A program made the translations under genes and the position numbers. 64,000 nucleotides of DNA from positions 248,001-312,000 of the forward strand of contig NZ_FQTX01000002.1 of the NCBI RefSeq assembly GCF_900129045.1, written 5' to 3'. The DNA comes from Bifidobacterium merycicum DSM 6492 (lineage in GTDB: Bacteria > Actinomycetota > Actinomycetes > Actinomycetales > Bifidobacteriaceae). Positions 26,541-34,757 of this stretch are shown here, piece after piece; positions within the stretch are counted from its first letter, which is position 1; every line of letters starts with the position of its first letter. The notes under the pieces are model-generated. The model was not told the origin of the DNA. It searched no databases and saw only the letters and a program-made list of their open reading frames with translations.

Positions 26541-28946
26541 GTGAACGAACCTGAAGATGGCATGATTATCCGTGACACATTCGAGTTGTCAGATTTCGTC
26601 AACTGGCTACGACGTTCGACCCGTGACCGGATCTGCATACTTGTCTCCGAACGCAAGAACGGACAACCGCTGATCCCAATCAAGCATATTCGTTCCGCAG
26701 TCAACGGTCGCGCCCTCGTCGTCGAACTACCCAATCATCTGCAATCCACATCCCGCACAATGCTGGACACCGTCAATCCCTACCTCGGCGCCTCCCGCAT
26801 CTTCCCGCCCGGCGATTCCTGGTGCACTGATTTCACTCTCGTCCCGTTTATACAACCGCAGCTCACTGAGGATGAATATCTGCGTCAAATCAGCGATTGT
26901 ATTGACGCCATCGAGCGCCCGCGCGTCGCGCGAACGGAACCGGCGGAGGATTCGTCTCCCTCGGAAGAGACCAGTCTCGCCGATGTTCGTGTCCGCGAGG
27001 ACATGAAATGGTATCTCATTGATGAAACGCATGTTGACGAATGCGTCGGGTCCATTCTTTCCATGAACCGTGACATTCCGGTGATTCTGGTCTCGAAGTC
27101 TCCATGGTATTCCAAACCGTTCATTGATGTGGAAGCGCTGGCAGAGGCCGTGGGTGATGGGGCGATCATCTTCGAAATCAAGGATGAGGCTACGAGCAGA
27201 CTGCTTTACGACAAGCTGCCTCATTGGGCTCGGGCGTACCATGGGGCGGTCAGATTCATTCCGTTCGACGCCATGGACGCTAATGGTGCCGGAACGAAAC
27301 TGTGCAGAATCCGCGGTGTCGCGGAAAGCAAGCAGACAGTGGAAGAGCTCGTTGACAGGGTCAATGAGGATCTGTCGTCGAGTGAATACGACAGTTACGG
27401 GCTCGATGAATCCGAAACCGACGAAGACTCTGGCAAGAATCGGGGCGTTGCCAACACTGAAAGTGTCGGAACCGAAGACTCCGACAGCGGTAAAACCGAT
27501 TCCGCATCAGCGGTTCCCAAGAAAAAGCAGGAAAGAAGCTGCGGCTTCTGGAAGCAGGTCGCGCATACGAATGCCTCGGCAACGAAGGCGACGGGAGATA
27601 TGGTCGAGGCTTATGTGAAGATGATTCTCGAAGGTGATGTTCCCTACGTGCAGATTCCCGGCGAGATGAAATTCCGTAAGGTGAACGTGGCCGGCTTGAC
27701 ACGTGAAGTCGCCGAAGCCTTCGTGAACGCGGGATACGAACCGGAACCGGGCGAAGGGCGCATGTATCCGAGCGACTGGATCCTCTGCGCGGGCCAGCAT
27801 GTGCGAGGCTGGCTTGATGGCCCCGATGGTTTCATATTGGATGCCGATTGGGTCGCAGCGCAACAGGCGTTGCGGCACTACACGTCCGGGAAAATAGTTG
27901 CCGGCGTGGTCACCTTCGTATGTGACGACATGTTCAAACTGATGCTCTACCCGGGGATCGGAGACAATCCGCCTGTAGAAGTGACGATCCAACGCGCCGA
28001 TTTCCTTTCCGGAACACACATCGCACCAGATACGGACCTGCGTCCCGTGCTGCACAAAGGTCAGGCCATCGCGGTAAAAATCATCTCGCGTGAACGGCGT
28101 GACATCCTTCCGGACGACGAATGGCTATGCGCGCTACCATCCCAAAACGAAACCGAAGTAGTGGAGGAACCGCCAAGCTTGCTGCCCGACGGTCCAAGCT
28201 GGCTTTGGATCAATCCCAAACTTATTGCCACCATCCCGCACAAGGGAAAGGAAAACAAACAATCCGGCGGCAGCAATCCATTCGCATATATGCCGTTCAT
28301 GCGATCCAAACAAACGCTCACAGCGGTCCCGTTCAAGGACCTTCTCGAATCAACGGCAACACTGGCCTCCGCGCACGAAACAATGCGCACGCTATACGAG
28401 CAGCTCGCAGACAGCCAGCAAAGAAACGAAAAACTCGAACAGGAAAACAAGCGACTCAACGGCAAAAACCAGAAACTCAGAGAGCAAAGCAAAGGAGCAG
28501 CAAAAATGCTAGACGATACCAACCCGATTACCTCATTCGAAGGGCACTTCGACACCTTGCAGGAAGAACTCGACTGGATGATACGAGCTCAGTCTCTTTT
28601 GCAATTCACCACAGCGGAGCGAGCCAAACGACCACTGGACGACTGGTCATATGGCCCGAACTTCTTTGATTCGCTACGCGAATGCGAACACGGCAACATG
28701 TCACACGCATCACTGATACGCACAATGGTGTTCGTCCTCATGGGCAATGAGGCGACGCAAAAAGGCCTGCAACAGCATCGACTCCGCGAAGGGCGCGGCG
28801 GCGATGACGCGGACCGCTTGGACGAGGAAGGCAACGTGATCTACAGAGTGACGGTGCACGGACAATATCGCCTGCACTACACGCGAGACGCTGTCAACCA
28901 CGTGAAATTCCTATCCGTCAACACCCATGACGAATTACTGAGATGA
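26541..28946 (+). CDS. Large multidomain protein of unknown function (S1-like, coiled coil, RelE-like end)
   Basis: 801 residues from a GTG with GAAGGGGG 4 bases upstream. Two alpha/beta modules of the same plan (about 20-110 and 155-250) each end in a similar phrase (VNPYLGASRIFPPG; YHGAVRFIPF), suggesting an internal duplication. An acidic linker follows (about 280-325). A beta-rich S1/OB-like region covers about 445-525 (VAGVVTFVCDDMFKLML), a charged coiled coil about 605-660, and a C-terminal domain about 690-801. The C-terminal end (YRVTVHGQYRLHYTRD ... FLSVNTHDEL) resembles the last strands of RelE/ParE-fold toxins. No membrane segments are seen. I recall actinobacterial proteins of this layout annotated only as hypothetical. 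An RNA- or ribosome-related role is an inference from the S1- and RelE-like parts. Confidence 0.7.
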   Translation: MNEPEDGMIIRDTFELSDFVNWLRRSTRDRICILVSERKNGQPLIPIKHIRSAVNGRALVVELPNHLQSTSRTMLDTVNPYLGASRIFPPGDSWCTDFTLVPFIQPQLTEDEYLRQISDCIDAIERPRVARTEPAEDSSPSEETSLADVRVREDMKWYLIDETHVDECVGSILSMNRDIPVILVSKSPWYSKPFIDVEALAEAVGDGAIIFEIKDEATSRLLYDKLPHWARAYHGAVRFIPFDAMDANGAGTKLCRIRGVAESKQTVEELVDRVNEDLSSSEYDSYGLDESETDEDSGKNRGVANTESVGTEDSDSGKTDSASAVPKKKQERSCGFWKQVAHTNASATKATGDMVEAYVKMILEGDVPYVQIPGEMKFRKVNVAGLTREVAEAFVNAGYEPEPGEGRMYPSDWILCAGQHVRGWLDGPDGFILDADWVAAQQALRHYTSGKIVAGVVTFVCDDMFKLMLYPGIGDNPPVEVTIQRADFLSGTHIAPDTDLRPVLHKGQAIAVKIISRERRDILPDDEWLCALPSQNETEVVEEPPSLLPDGPSWLWINPKLIATIPHKGKENKQSGGSNPFAYMPFMRSKQTLTAVPFKDLLESTATLASAHETMRTLYEQLADSQQRNEKLEQENKRLNGKNQKLREQSKGAAKMLDDTNPITSFEGHFDTLQEELDWMIRAQSLLQFTTAERAKRPLDDWSYGPNFFDSLRECEHGNMSHASLIRTMVFVLMGNEATQKGLQQHRLREGRGGDDADRLDEEGNVIYRVTVHGQYRLHYTRDAVNHVKFLSVNTHDELLR

Positions 28947-28999
28947 CCAACTGCATGCGCCGGTGGGCTTGACTCTCCGCCAAACAGAGGGACTCAAAC

Positions 29000-29548
29000 C
29001 TACCGCCGCAGCCACTCCTGATCATCAAGCTTGTCCAACGCCCGCAGCAACGAATCAACATGCCCCTTCGCACGCACGTTGTACCGGGCGACACGAATCA
29101 CACCCTCACCATCAATCACGAAAGTCGAACGGATCACACCCTCACGAACCTTGCCATACAACTTCTTCTCACCATACGCACCATACAAACGATGCGCGGT
29201 CAGATCAGGATCCGACAACAGCGGGAACGTCAGATGATCGCGCTCGCGGAATCGGACGAGCTTGTCCAATCGGTCCTTCGATACGCCGAACACGGTGAAT
29301 CCGCGGGAGGAGAGGCGTGCGAGATTGTCACGGAAGTCGCATGCTTCGGTGGTGCAGCCGGGGGTCATCGCCGCCGGGTAGAAATACAGGATGATGTTCT
29401 TGCCATGCAATGCGGAAAGTGTGACGGTGTCGCCGGTGTCGGAGGGGAGTGTGAAATCCGGTGCCGCTTGGCCTGCTTCGAGTCGCGCGGGAGCGGGAAC
29501 GGGTGCGGATTGGGTTGCTGGGGTTGTTGGCGGATTAATGCCGGTCAT
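29000..29548 (-). CDS. bcp: Peroxiredoxin, bacterioferritin comigratory protein type
   Basis: A 182-residue thiol peroxidase reducing hydroperoxides at the expense of thioredoxin. The core AAPDFTLPSDTGDTVTL and the peroxidatic segment PGCTTEACDFRD (Cys65, resolving Cys70) define the BCP/PrxQ group with both cysteines. The first 22 residues are an Ala/Pro-rich extension beyond the usual start, but AAGGAG lies 7 bases before this ATG and supports it. Important for an organism without catalase. Confidence 0.92.
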   Translation of the reverse strand: MTGINPPTTPATQSAPVPAPARLEAGQAAPDFTLPSDTGDTVTLSALHGKNIILYFYPAAMTPGCTTEACDFRDNLARLSSRGFTVFGVSKDRLDKLVRFRERDHLTFPLLSDPDLTAHRLYGAYGEKKLYGKVREGVIRSTFVIDGEGVIRVARYNVRAKGHVDSLLRALDKLDDQEWLRR

Positions 29549-29658
29549 GATCGTCTCCTTGCTGTTCCTTGAGTCGCGGGTGACGGTTGAACGGCGGTTA
29601 AGCGGCGGTTAAGCGGCGCGATGATTCGTTTGTCACATCAGGCGTCCGCAATCAGGCG

Positions 29659-30123
29659 TCATCCGTTAGCTAACAACAGCGACAGCTGTGTTTTAACGCT
29701 AATGATAGCCATGCTTTTGAAATTATCGAGAAGAAAACATAGGGATATGTAGCTGAGTATCATGACGGCACCGCAGATGACGGGGTGGCTACTGAGTCCT
29801 TGGCCGATGCTCAGAAGGGCTTTGCGGATATGCGAGGGCTCCTTGCTGGTGGTTCGGCTTTCGCCTTCCATGATTGATGCCAGCCTCTCATAGGCTGGAA
29901 GGAGCTCTTTCCTCCTGTACACCCGGAGTATGTCGATCAGAAGCAATATCGCGAATGCGGCGAGGATGACCGTGATATAGCTGAAGACTATGTCGACTTG
30001 GTTTTCCAGTTCCTGCTTCAACTTGGGAATCAATGCTTTCTGCTGGGCGATGAGTTCGCCCCTGGATTCACCGGCTTGTTGCATCTTCGCCATGAGATCC
30101 CGTAAAAGACGAGGTCGCGCCAT
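29659..30123 (-). CDS. Membrane protein of unknown function
   Basis: A 154-residue protein with two clear membrane helices (about 48-67 IVFSYITVILAAFAILLLID, and 117-136) joined by a charged loop (RVYRRKELLPAYERLASIMEG). The N-terminal 40 residues are amphipathic helix (QQKALIPKLKQELENQ). No ribosome binding site is evident at ATG 30123, so the true start may be the ATG at residue 12, or the gene may be a 5'-truncated copy. I do not recognise the family. It opens an accessory block of lower G+C. Confidence 0.5.
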   Translation of the reverse strand: MARPRLLRDLMAKMQQAGESRGELIAQQKALIPKLKQELENQVDIVFSYITVILAAFAILLLIDILRVYRRKELLPAYERLASIMEGESRTTSKEPSHIRKALLSIGQGLSSHPVICGAVMILSYISLCFLLDNFKSMAIISVKTQLSLLLANG

Positions 30124-30368
30124 TCATGTGCGTCCGCCAGATTGTGATTCCATGTCATAGTGCATACACGGGCATAGAAATCTGATACCAGAACGCTAAT
30201 TACTATACAATTCCAGTTCTTTTGACTAGTTTTCATATATTCAAAGGTGCGAAACCGCATACGTGGTTTTCATGGATTGCGTGAATATGCTTACAGTGAA
30301 CATCGCGAGCGTTGAATACTGTTTGTCTGTTTGCGATGCCATCGCCAGCGCGTGGTAGGGTGTCGGGC

Positions 30369-30935
30369 ATGACTGAGGTGTTGACTACCGAACGTTTGAC
30401 CCTGCGTCCCTGGAAGGTCGGGGATGCCGATGAGACACGCGTCTTGTTCTCGTTGGCTTCCAATCCACATATCGGTCCGAGGGCGGGTTGGCCGGCGCAT
30501 CGCAGTGTTGAGGATAGTGCTGCGATCATTCGCGGTGTGCTCTCTACCGATGAAACCTATGCGGTCGTGCTTTCCGCGACCGGCGAGCCGGTAGGCAGCA
30601 TCGGACTCAAGCCGTTGTCCGGCATCATCGCACCCAGCGCCGAGGAGAACCGGGGTGCGTTGGAGATCGGTTACTGGATTGGTGAACCGTACTGGGGTAG
30701 GGGATTGGTTCCCGAAGCAGCCCGGGAGCTGATGCGGTACGGGTTCGAGGATTTGGGGCTCGAAGCGATCTGGGGTACGCACGACGTAAACAACAAGCAG
30801 TCTTCGCGGGTGATGGACAAGCTCGGTCTGCGAATCGTGCGCACGCGTGACCATGTGTATTTCCCACTGATCGACGAATACCATGACGAGGCGATCCGTC
30901 GTATCACGCGTGCCCAATGGGAGCATGAGCGCTGA
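30369..30935 (+). CDS. GNAT-family N-acetyltransferase (RimJ/RimL-like)
   Basis: A 188-residue acetyltransferase. It opens with LTTERLTLRPWKVGDADE, typical of the Acetyltransf_3 group that acts on protein N-termini or antibiotics. The acetyl-CoA loop is GYWIGEPYWGRGLVPEAAREL, followed by ...VNNKQSSRVMDKLGLR, the conserved cofactor-contacting helix. Start ATG 30369 matches the family; a TAGGGT box directly upstream suggests a very short leader. Substrate is unknown. Confidence 0.88.
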   Translation: MTEVLTTERLTLRPWKVGDADETRVLFSLASNPHIGPRAGWPAHRSVEDSAAIIRGVLSTDETYAVVLSATGEPVGSIGLKPLSGIIAPSAEENRGALEIGYWIGEPYWGRGLVPEAARELMRYGFEDLGLEAIWGTHDVNNKQSSRVMDKLGLRIVRTRDHVYFPLIDEYHDEAIRRITRAQWEHER

Positions 30936-30965
30936 ACGTCCCATCGACCACATCGAGGCACTGAT

Positions 30966-31375
30966 CTACGCACCCAAATGCGTGACGTGATCGAGGTAAC
31001 AGCGCAACGCCAGCTTGTATTTGTCCCAGTCCTCTGCCGGATTGGGCACATTGATGTTGGCATCCATCGCGTCGATCACATAATGCAGGTACAGCAGGTA
31101 GTGGCGTGCACAAAGCTGCTTCTCGTAATGCACATTCAAGTCGTCGCAGTCAAGCCAGGAGATGCGGTATTCCGCCTTCCCCTCGCACTCCCCATACCAG
31201 TAATCGTACTGGCGATCCTCGTCATCATGATGATCATCGGGCAAAGCGATCGGAGGGAAGTCCCGGTGACGCTTTCGCCTTCAACAGCATCGAACATGAA
31301 CGTGATTCGGGTGAGGGGCATCTCCTGGGACTTGGTGCGCTCAATCAGCGGCGAACGGGTAATGGTACAGGTCAT
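30966..31375 (-). pseudogene. Small accessory protein, frameshifted
   Basis: The gene starts at ATG 31375, which overlaps the previous stop as ATGA and has AAGGAG upstream. The first frame gives MPLTRITFMFDAVEGESVT and then drifts. From about 31264 a second frame continues sensibly as DFPPIALPDDHHDDEDRQ and on to a stop at 30966, with two cysteines and an aromatic-rich helical end. Restoring one C near 31264-31268 fuses them into about 135 residues. I do not recognise the family. Translational coupling to the upstream gene indicates a two-gene operon. Confidence 0.6.
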
Positions 31376-32115
31376 TTGTGCTCCTTCTTCTGGTTGTTGT
31401 CGTACAAGGAACCGCAAATACGGTTCAGCTGTTCTTCCAGCGCAAGAATCTCCGACATCATGTCGCATTCATCAACCGGACTGTCATCGAACAGCTTCGG
31501 ATAACGTCCCATAAGTTCAGACAGCGAGATGCCATCCACGACCGAAGTCTCCATGCCCCAACCGCTGCTCCACTGATTGATGATGATGGCGGACTGGTCG
31601 GGAAGCAGAAGAACATTGCCCGTCGTCCGATCGTGCAACAGCAGAAGCATGGGGTCGTATTCGTCATACCTATCGTCGGAGATGAGCCCGTTTTCAACAA
31701 GCTCCTCGTAATGCGCGGTGGCCCAATGGGAATTGGACAGTTCCCTGCTCTCAATAGATCGACCATTCTTGCCAACGTCGAACGTCGCGAATTCGTAGGA
31801 GAAGGTTTGCATGTTGATCGGCTGATTCTCGCGCATTTCGTCCATGGTTGCGGCCTCCCAGCATTGCTGGAGATCGGCCACAGGTCGTTCCCTTTCATTG
31901 TCCGGCTGACTGTAGAGAGGCATATAACGCTTGAAATAGCGGCGCGATGATACGCAGTAACGGATGCAGACGGGGCGAATCACCTCATAGCAGGCGGCAA
32001 GGAAACCGATGTTGTCAATCTGCTCCTGGACGTGTTCGACGGCATCGTGCATCGTCGCGTTGCCAACCCAAACGATATAGCTGCTGGACGATTCCGTATT
32101 GACCGCGGTGTTCAT
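31372..32115 (-). CDS. Protein of unknown function, accessory operon
   Basis: A 247-residue soluble protein from ATG 32115, preceded at 11 bases by AAAGGAA. It has a helical N-terminal half (EHVQEQIDNIGFLAACYEVI) with several cysteines and an acidic C-terminal half. That half includes LLLLHDRTTGNVLLLPDQSA and a SMI1/KNR4-like phrase (GISLSELMGRYPKLFDDS), suggesting an immunity-type or regulatory fold, but this is tentative. It overlaps the next gene by ATGA and faces the gene at 32377 across a divergent promoter carrying two copies of TAACCGGACAA. Confidence 0.6.
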   Translation of the reverse strand: MNTAVNTESSSSYIVWVGNATMHDAVEHVQEQIDNIGFLAACYEVIRPVCIRYCVSSRRYFKRYMPLYSQPDNERERPVADLQQCWEAATMDEMRENQPINMQTFSYEFATFDVGKNGRSIESRELSNSHWATAHYEELVENGLISDDRYDEYDPMLLLLHDRTTGNVLLLPDQSAIIINQWSSGWGMETSVVDGISLSELMGRYPKLFDDSPVDECDMMSEILALEEQLNRICGSLYDNNQKKEHK

Positions 32116-32234
32116 ATTCGCATGTTCCTTTCTGCAAACAGTGGACGCACTCCCATACATGCGTCCCGCCTGCCTTGCTGGCCTCTTTCGGTTTTTACCG
32201 GTTTCCGCCGGGCTTCATCGGCCTCTACTTCGTA

Positions 32235-32333
32235 TAACCGGACAAATGATTCGTGTCTTAGAACGTTTTGAAGGAATGCCGACTGATGCCGTTCGGGACG
32301 CATGACACAGGATGCCGGCGAATTGTCCGGTTA
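32235..32333. promoter_or_regulatory. Paired inverted TAACCGGACAA sites in a divergent promoter
   Basis: TAACCGGACAA at 32235-32245 and its exact reverse complement at 32323-32333 lie between divergent genes starting at 32115 (-) and 32377 (+). The same 11-mer recurs at 33660, suggesting an operator of a shared regulator. Confidence 0.55.
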
Positions 32334-32376
32334 ATACCTGATGTAAGGAACAACGACCTCATGAAAGGGGATTGGA

Positions 32377-32670
32377 ATGGCATATCGTGAAGGCGCACAG
32401 CCCGGAGGAATTGAGTACGCGATCCGTCGCGATGAGGACGGTGCGTACTTCTTCGACGCGGACCTTGACGGCCGTGACACGTCCTGGGAGTTCGATGCGG
32501 AGAACGCCGTCTGGTTCGAGGACAAGGACCAGCTGGAAGGCTGCGCGATCATCAACGGTTTGGCCGGTGATGACGACGGGCTTCGGGACGGCCTGAAGAT
32601 CGTGTCGCGCGAATGGTACTACGAGGAGGATCTCATCCCCGACGAGGATGATGACGATCCGTACTGGTGA
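32377..32670 (+). CDS. Small acidic protein of unknown function
   Basis: A 97-residue, strongly acidic protein (about one third Asp/Glu) with aromatic residues spaced through the chain and a terminal DEDDDDPYW. AAAGGGG lies 6 bases before the ATG. Repeated short phrases (YFFDADLDGRD, WEFDAENAVWFEDKDQLEG) suggest a beta-rich fold. High charge and small size recall DNA-mimic or inhibitor proteins, but no homologue is recognised. It is followed by a terminator shared with the HAD gene. Confidence 0.65.
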   Translation: MAYREGAQPGGIEYAIRRDEDGAYFFDADLDGRDTSWEFDAENAVWFEDKDQLEGCAIINGLAGDDDGLRDGLKIVSREWYYEEDLIPDEDDDDPYW

Positions 32671-32736
32671 CCGGTACTGTTCCGAGGTGGTGTGTGCCGG
32701 TTTGCGCTGAGCCGCTTGCCGGTTCCGACACCTGAA

Positions 32737-32778
32737 AGGCGGGCGATTGGAGGAACGGATTCCCGCAATCGCTCGCCT
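32737..32778. terminator. Bidirectional terminator
   Basis: AGGCGGGCGATTG pairs with CAATCGCTCGCCT (13 bp, one G-T) around a 16-base loop, between convergent genes ending at 32670 and 32872. Confidence 0.65.
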
Positions 32779-32871
32779 TACGTATGCCGTATGGGAACAA
32801 AAAGACAGTGGTTGGGGCGGAAAATAGCGGCATGTTGTTTTCCGCCGTTGCCCCATCTCCGGTTTCGTCTT

Positions 32872-33573
32872 TCAGAAACCGTGATGGATGTTCTGCGTCG
32901 CGCAGGAGGGTTCCATATCAAATGTGACGGCGCTGAACTGTTCCGGCTGACGGACGAACGTGTCAATCAGCTTCCACTGGCGGCGGCTGATGCCGATGCG
33001 GTAATCCGGGCGGATCATGAGAATCGGCGCTTTCGGTTGCAGCTCCTCCAGTTGCCGTGCCCGCTGCGCGGTGCATTCGTCATCGTCGATCCAGACGAGC
33101 GGAGCCGGCCTGTCCATGCGGTTTTCGATGTTGGCATGGCGCAGAATCGTCTGCCATTTGCCGGTGCCGCGCCACGCGTTCGTAATCGGATCGTACCAGG
33201 TGACGACTTCCACCAGCTGGGGATCCCAGCCGAGCAGCGGGTCGAGTTGTTGCTCGCAGTATGGCTGCCAGGTGGACAGCCAGTAGAGTTCCGCAAGGCC
33301 ATCTGCCGCAAGCCGGTACATGGCATCGGACAGCTCGCTCGACCAGTGGATGCGCCACGAGCCTTCGGGCGTGTGCGCCACCTCGTTGCCGTCCGTGTGG
33401 AATGCGTTCGCCGGGTCATACAGCTTCGCGTACGGGCTGTCGGGTTTCGCCCATGACAGTACCTTGTTCACTCCGCCGCGGCGCAGCACCTTGCTGTCGG
33501 GGAACGTGTTGAGTACGCCGTCGAAATCCGTGAAGATCACAGGTCTCGAGAATGCTGTCCGATTCTTCGCCAT
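32872..33573 (-). CDS. HAD-superfamily protein (HAD_SAK-like)
   Basis: A 233-residue HAD-fold protein. VIFTDFDGVLNTFPDS holds the nucleophile Asp of motif I (DxDG). LYWLSTWQ is motif II (Thr). APLVWIDDDE supplies the acidic motif IV. The VLN variant of motif I and absence of a large cap match the HAD domain found in 'Swiss Army Knife' RNA-repair proteins and its stand-alone relatives. Nucleic-acid end-phosphate removal is a possible role. Two TAACCGGACAA-like sites lie about 90 bases upstream. Confidence 0.75.
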   Translation of the reverse strand: MAKNRTAFSRPVIFTDFDGVLNTFPDSKVLRRGGVNKVLSWAKPDSPYAKLYDPANAFHTDGNEVAHTPEGSWRIHWSSELSDAMYRLAADGLAELYWLSTWQPYCEQQLDPLLGWDPQLVEVVTWYDPITNAWRGTGKWQTILRHANIENRMDRPAPLVWIDDDECTAQRARQLEELQPKAPILMIRPDYRIGISRRQWKLIDTFVRQPEQFSAVTFDMEPSCATQNIHHGF

Positions 33574-33659
33574 TGCGGCTCACTCTTCCTTTCCGCTTGT
33601 CTGACCCCTTCTCCTGTCTGAAGGAATCTTAGCCTGCCCGTATAAGGGCATGTCATATC

Positions 33660-33683
33660 TAACCGGACAAACTAACTGGACAA
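33660..33683. promoter_or_regulatory. Two tandem TAACCGGACAA-like sites
   Basis: TAACCGGACAA (33660-33670) and TAACTGGACAA (33673-33683) lie 13 bases apart, upstream of the HAD gene (start 33573, minus). The motif matches the pair at 32235 and 32323. Confidence 0.55.
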
Positions 33684-33691
33684 AAGCGTGC

Positions 33692-33812
33692 GGGGCCGCG
33701 TCCCATTTTCAGACAGAATTAGCTGGATTCTGTCTGATTCTGGGAAAGCGGTCGGGGCTGCGTCCTCGTTTTCGGACGGGGTGGGGTGGGTTTTGTCTGA
33801 TTCTGGGGAAAG
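33692..33812. repeat. Two-copy tandem repeat, about 62-bp period
   Basis: Each unit begins GGGGC(C/T)GCGTCC, continues with a TTTTC(A/G)GAC segment and ends with TGTCTGATTCTGGGAAAG or its GGGG variant (33731-33748 and 33794-33812). The repeat lies between the HAD gene and the ANTAR regulator; no gene is seen in it. Confidence 0.65.
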
Positions 33813-33973
33813 GGGCGGCAAGGTAGGTGAAAAGGGGAGCCCCACGGGGATGTCTCATAATGTGAATCAATGGTTTGACGTAAAGCCCTTGGCTGGCCCG
33901 CTTATTGTGTTATTGTGGTGGCTTGAGAGTTACATTTGGAGCGTTTTCGAGTCCAAAGAAACGAGGTTGATTT

Positions 33974-34735
33974 ATGGTGTCTAGCACAAGCGAAGAGGGA
34001 ATGGAACCCGTGCTGACGGCCGAGGAGCTGCAGGCCGCCGCCCGTGCCGAAGAGGCTCCCGAGGAGAATGAGAATCGCAAGCGTACCGTCGTGGTCGCCG
34101 AAGACGAGTCCGTGAACCGTATGGATCTGGTCGGCATGCTTGAGGACAACGGCTACGAGGTCGTTGGCGAGGCCGCCAACGGTGAGGAAGCCGTTGAGCT
34201 CGCCCGCAGCAAGCGCCCTGACGTGGTCTGCATGGACGTCAAGATGCCGCGCATGGACGGCATCACCGCAGCCGGCATCATCTGCGACGAGAACATCGCC
34301 CCCGTGGTCATGCTGACCGCATTCTCCCAGCCCGACCTGGTCAAGAAGTCCACCGGCGCCGGCGCCATGGCTTACGTGACCAAGCCGTACGAGGAATCCA
34401 AGCTTATTCCGGCTCTTGAAGTCGCCATGGGTCGTTTCGCCGAAATCAACGACCTGCTCGACAACGTGGAGCGTTCCGAAGCCAAGCTCAAGGCCACCGA
34501 AGACGAGCTGGCCAAGGCGCAGGCCGATCTGCAGAAGGCTCAGGAAACGCTGGAAGAGCGCAAGCTCATCGACCGTGCGAAGGGTCTGCTGATGGACAAG
34601 GCCGACTTCTCCGAACAGGGCGCGTTCCGTTGGATTCAGAAGACCTCCATGGATCAGCGCATCCCGAAGAAGCATCTGGCCATGGCCATCATCGAGAAGT
34701 ACAGCGATCCCAAGCCCGCACGCGACGATCACTGA
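33974..34735 (+). CDS. Response regulator with ANTAR RNA-binding output domain
   Basis: A 253-residue regulator: an acidic N-terminal extension of about 37 residues, a receiver domain (38-160) with phospho-acceptor Asp88 in VVCMDVKMP and lysine in VTKPYE, a coiled-coil linker rich in KAQADLQKAQ, and an ANTAR domain (about 190-247). ANTAR proteins bind paired hairpins in mRNA leaders to prevent termination. GAGG lies 7 bases before the ATG. No partner kinase is adjacent. It lies 22 bases upstream of polA. Confidence 0.93.
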   Translation: MVSSTSEEGMEPVLTAEELQAAARAEEAPEENENRKRTVVVAEDESVNRMDLVGMLEDNGYEVVGEAANGEEAVELARSKRPDVVCMDVKMPRMDGITAAGIICDENIAPVVMLTAFSQPDLVKKSTGAGAMAYVTKPYEESKLIPALEVAMGRFAEINDLLDNVERSEAKLKATEDELAKAQADLQKAQETLEERKLIDRAKGLLMDKADFSEQGAFRWIQKTSMDQRIPKKHLAMAIIEKYSDPKPARDDH

Positions 34736-34757
34736 GAATCAAACCGATACCGAACCT

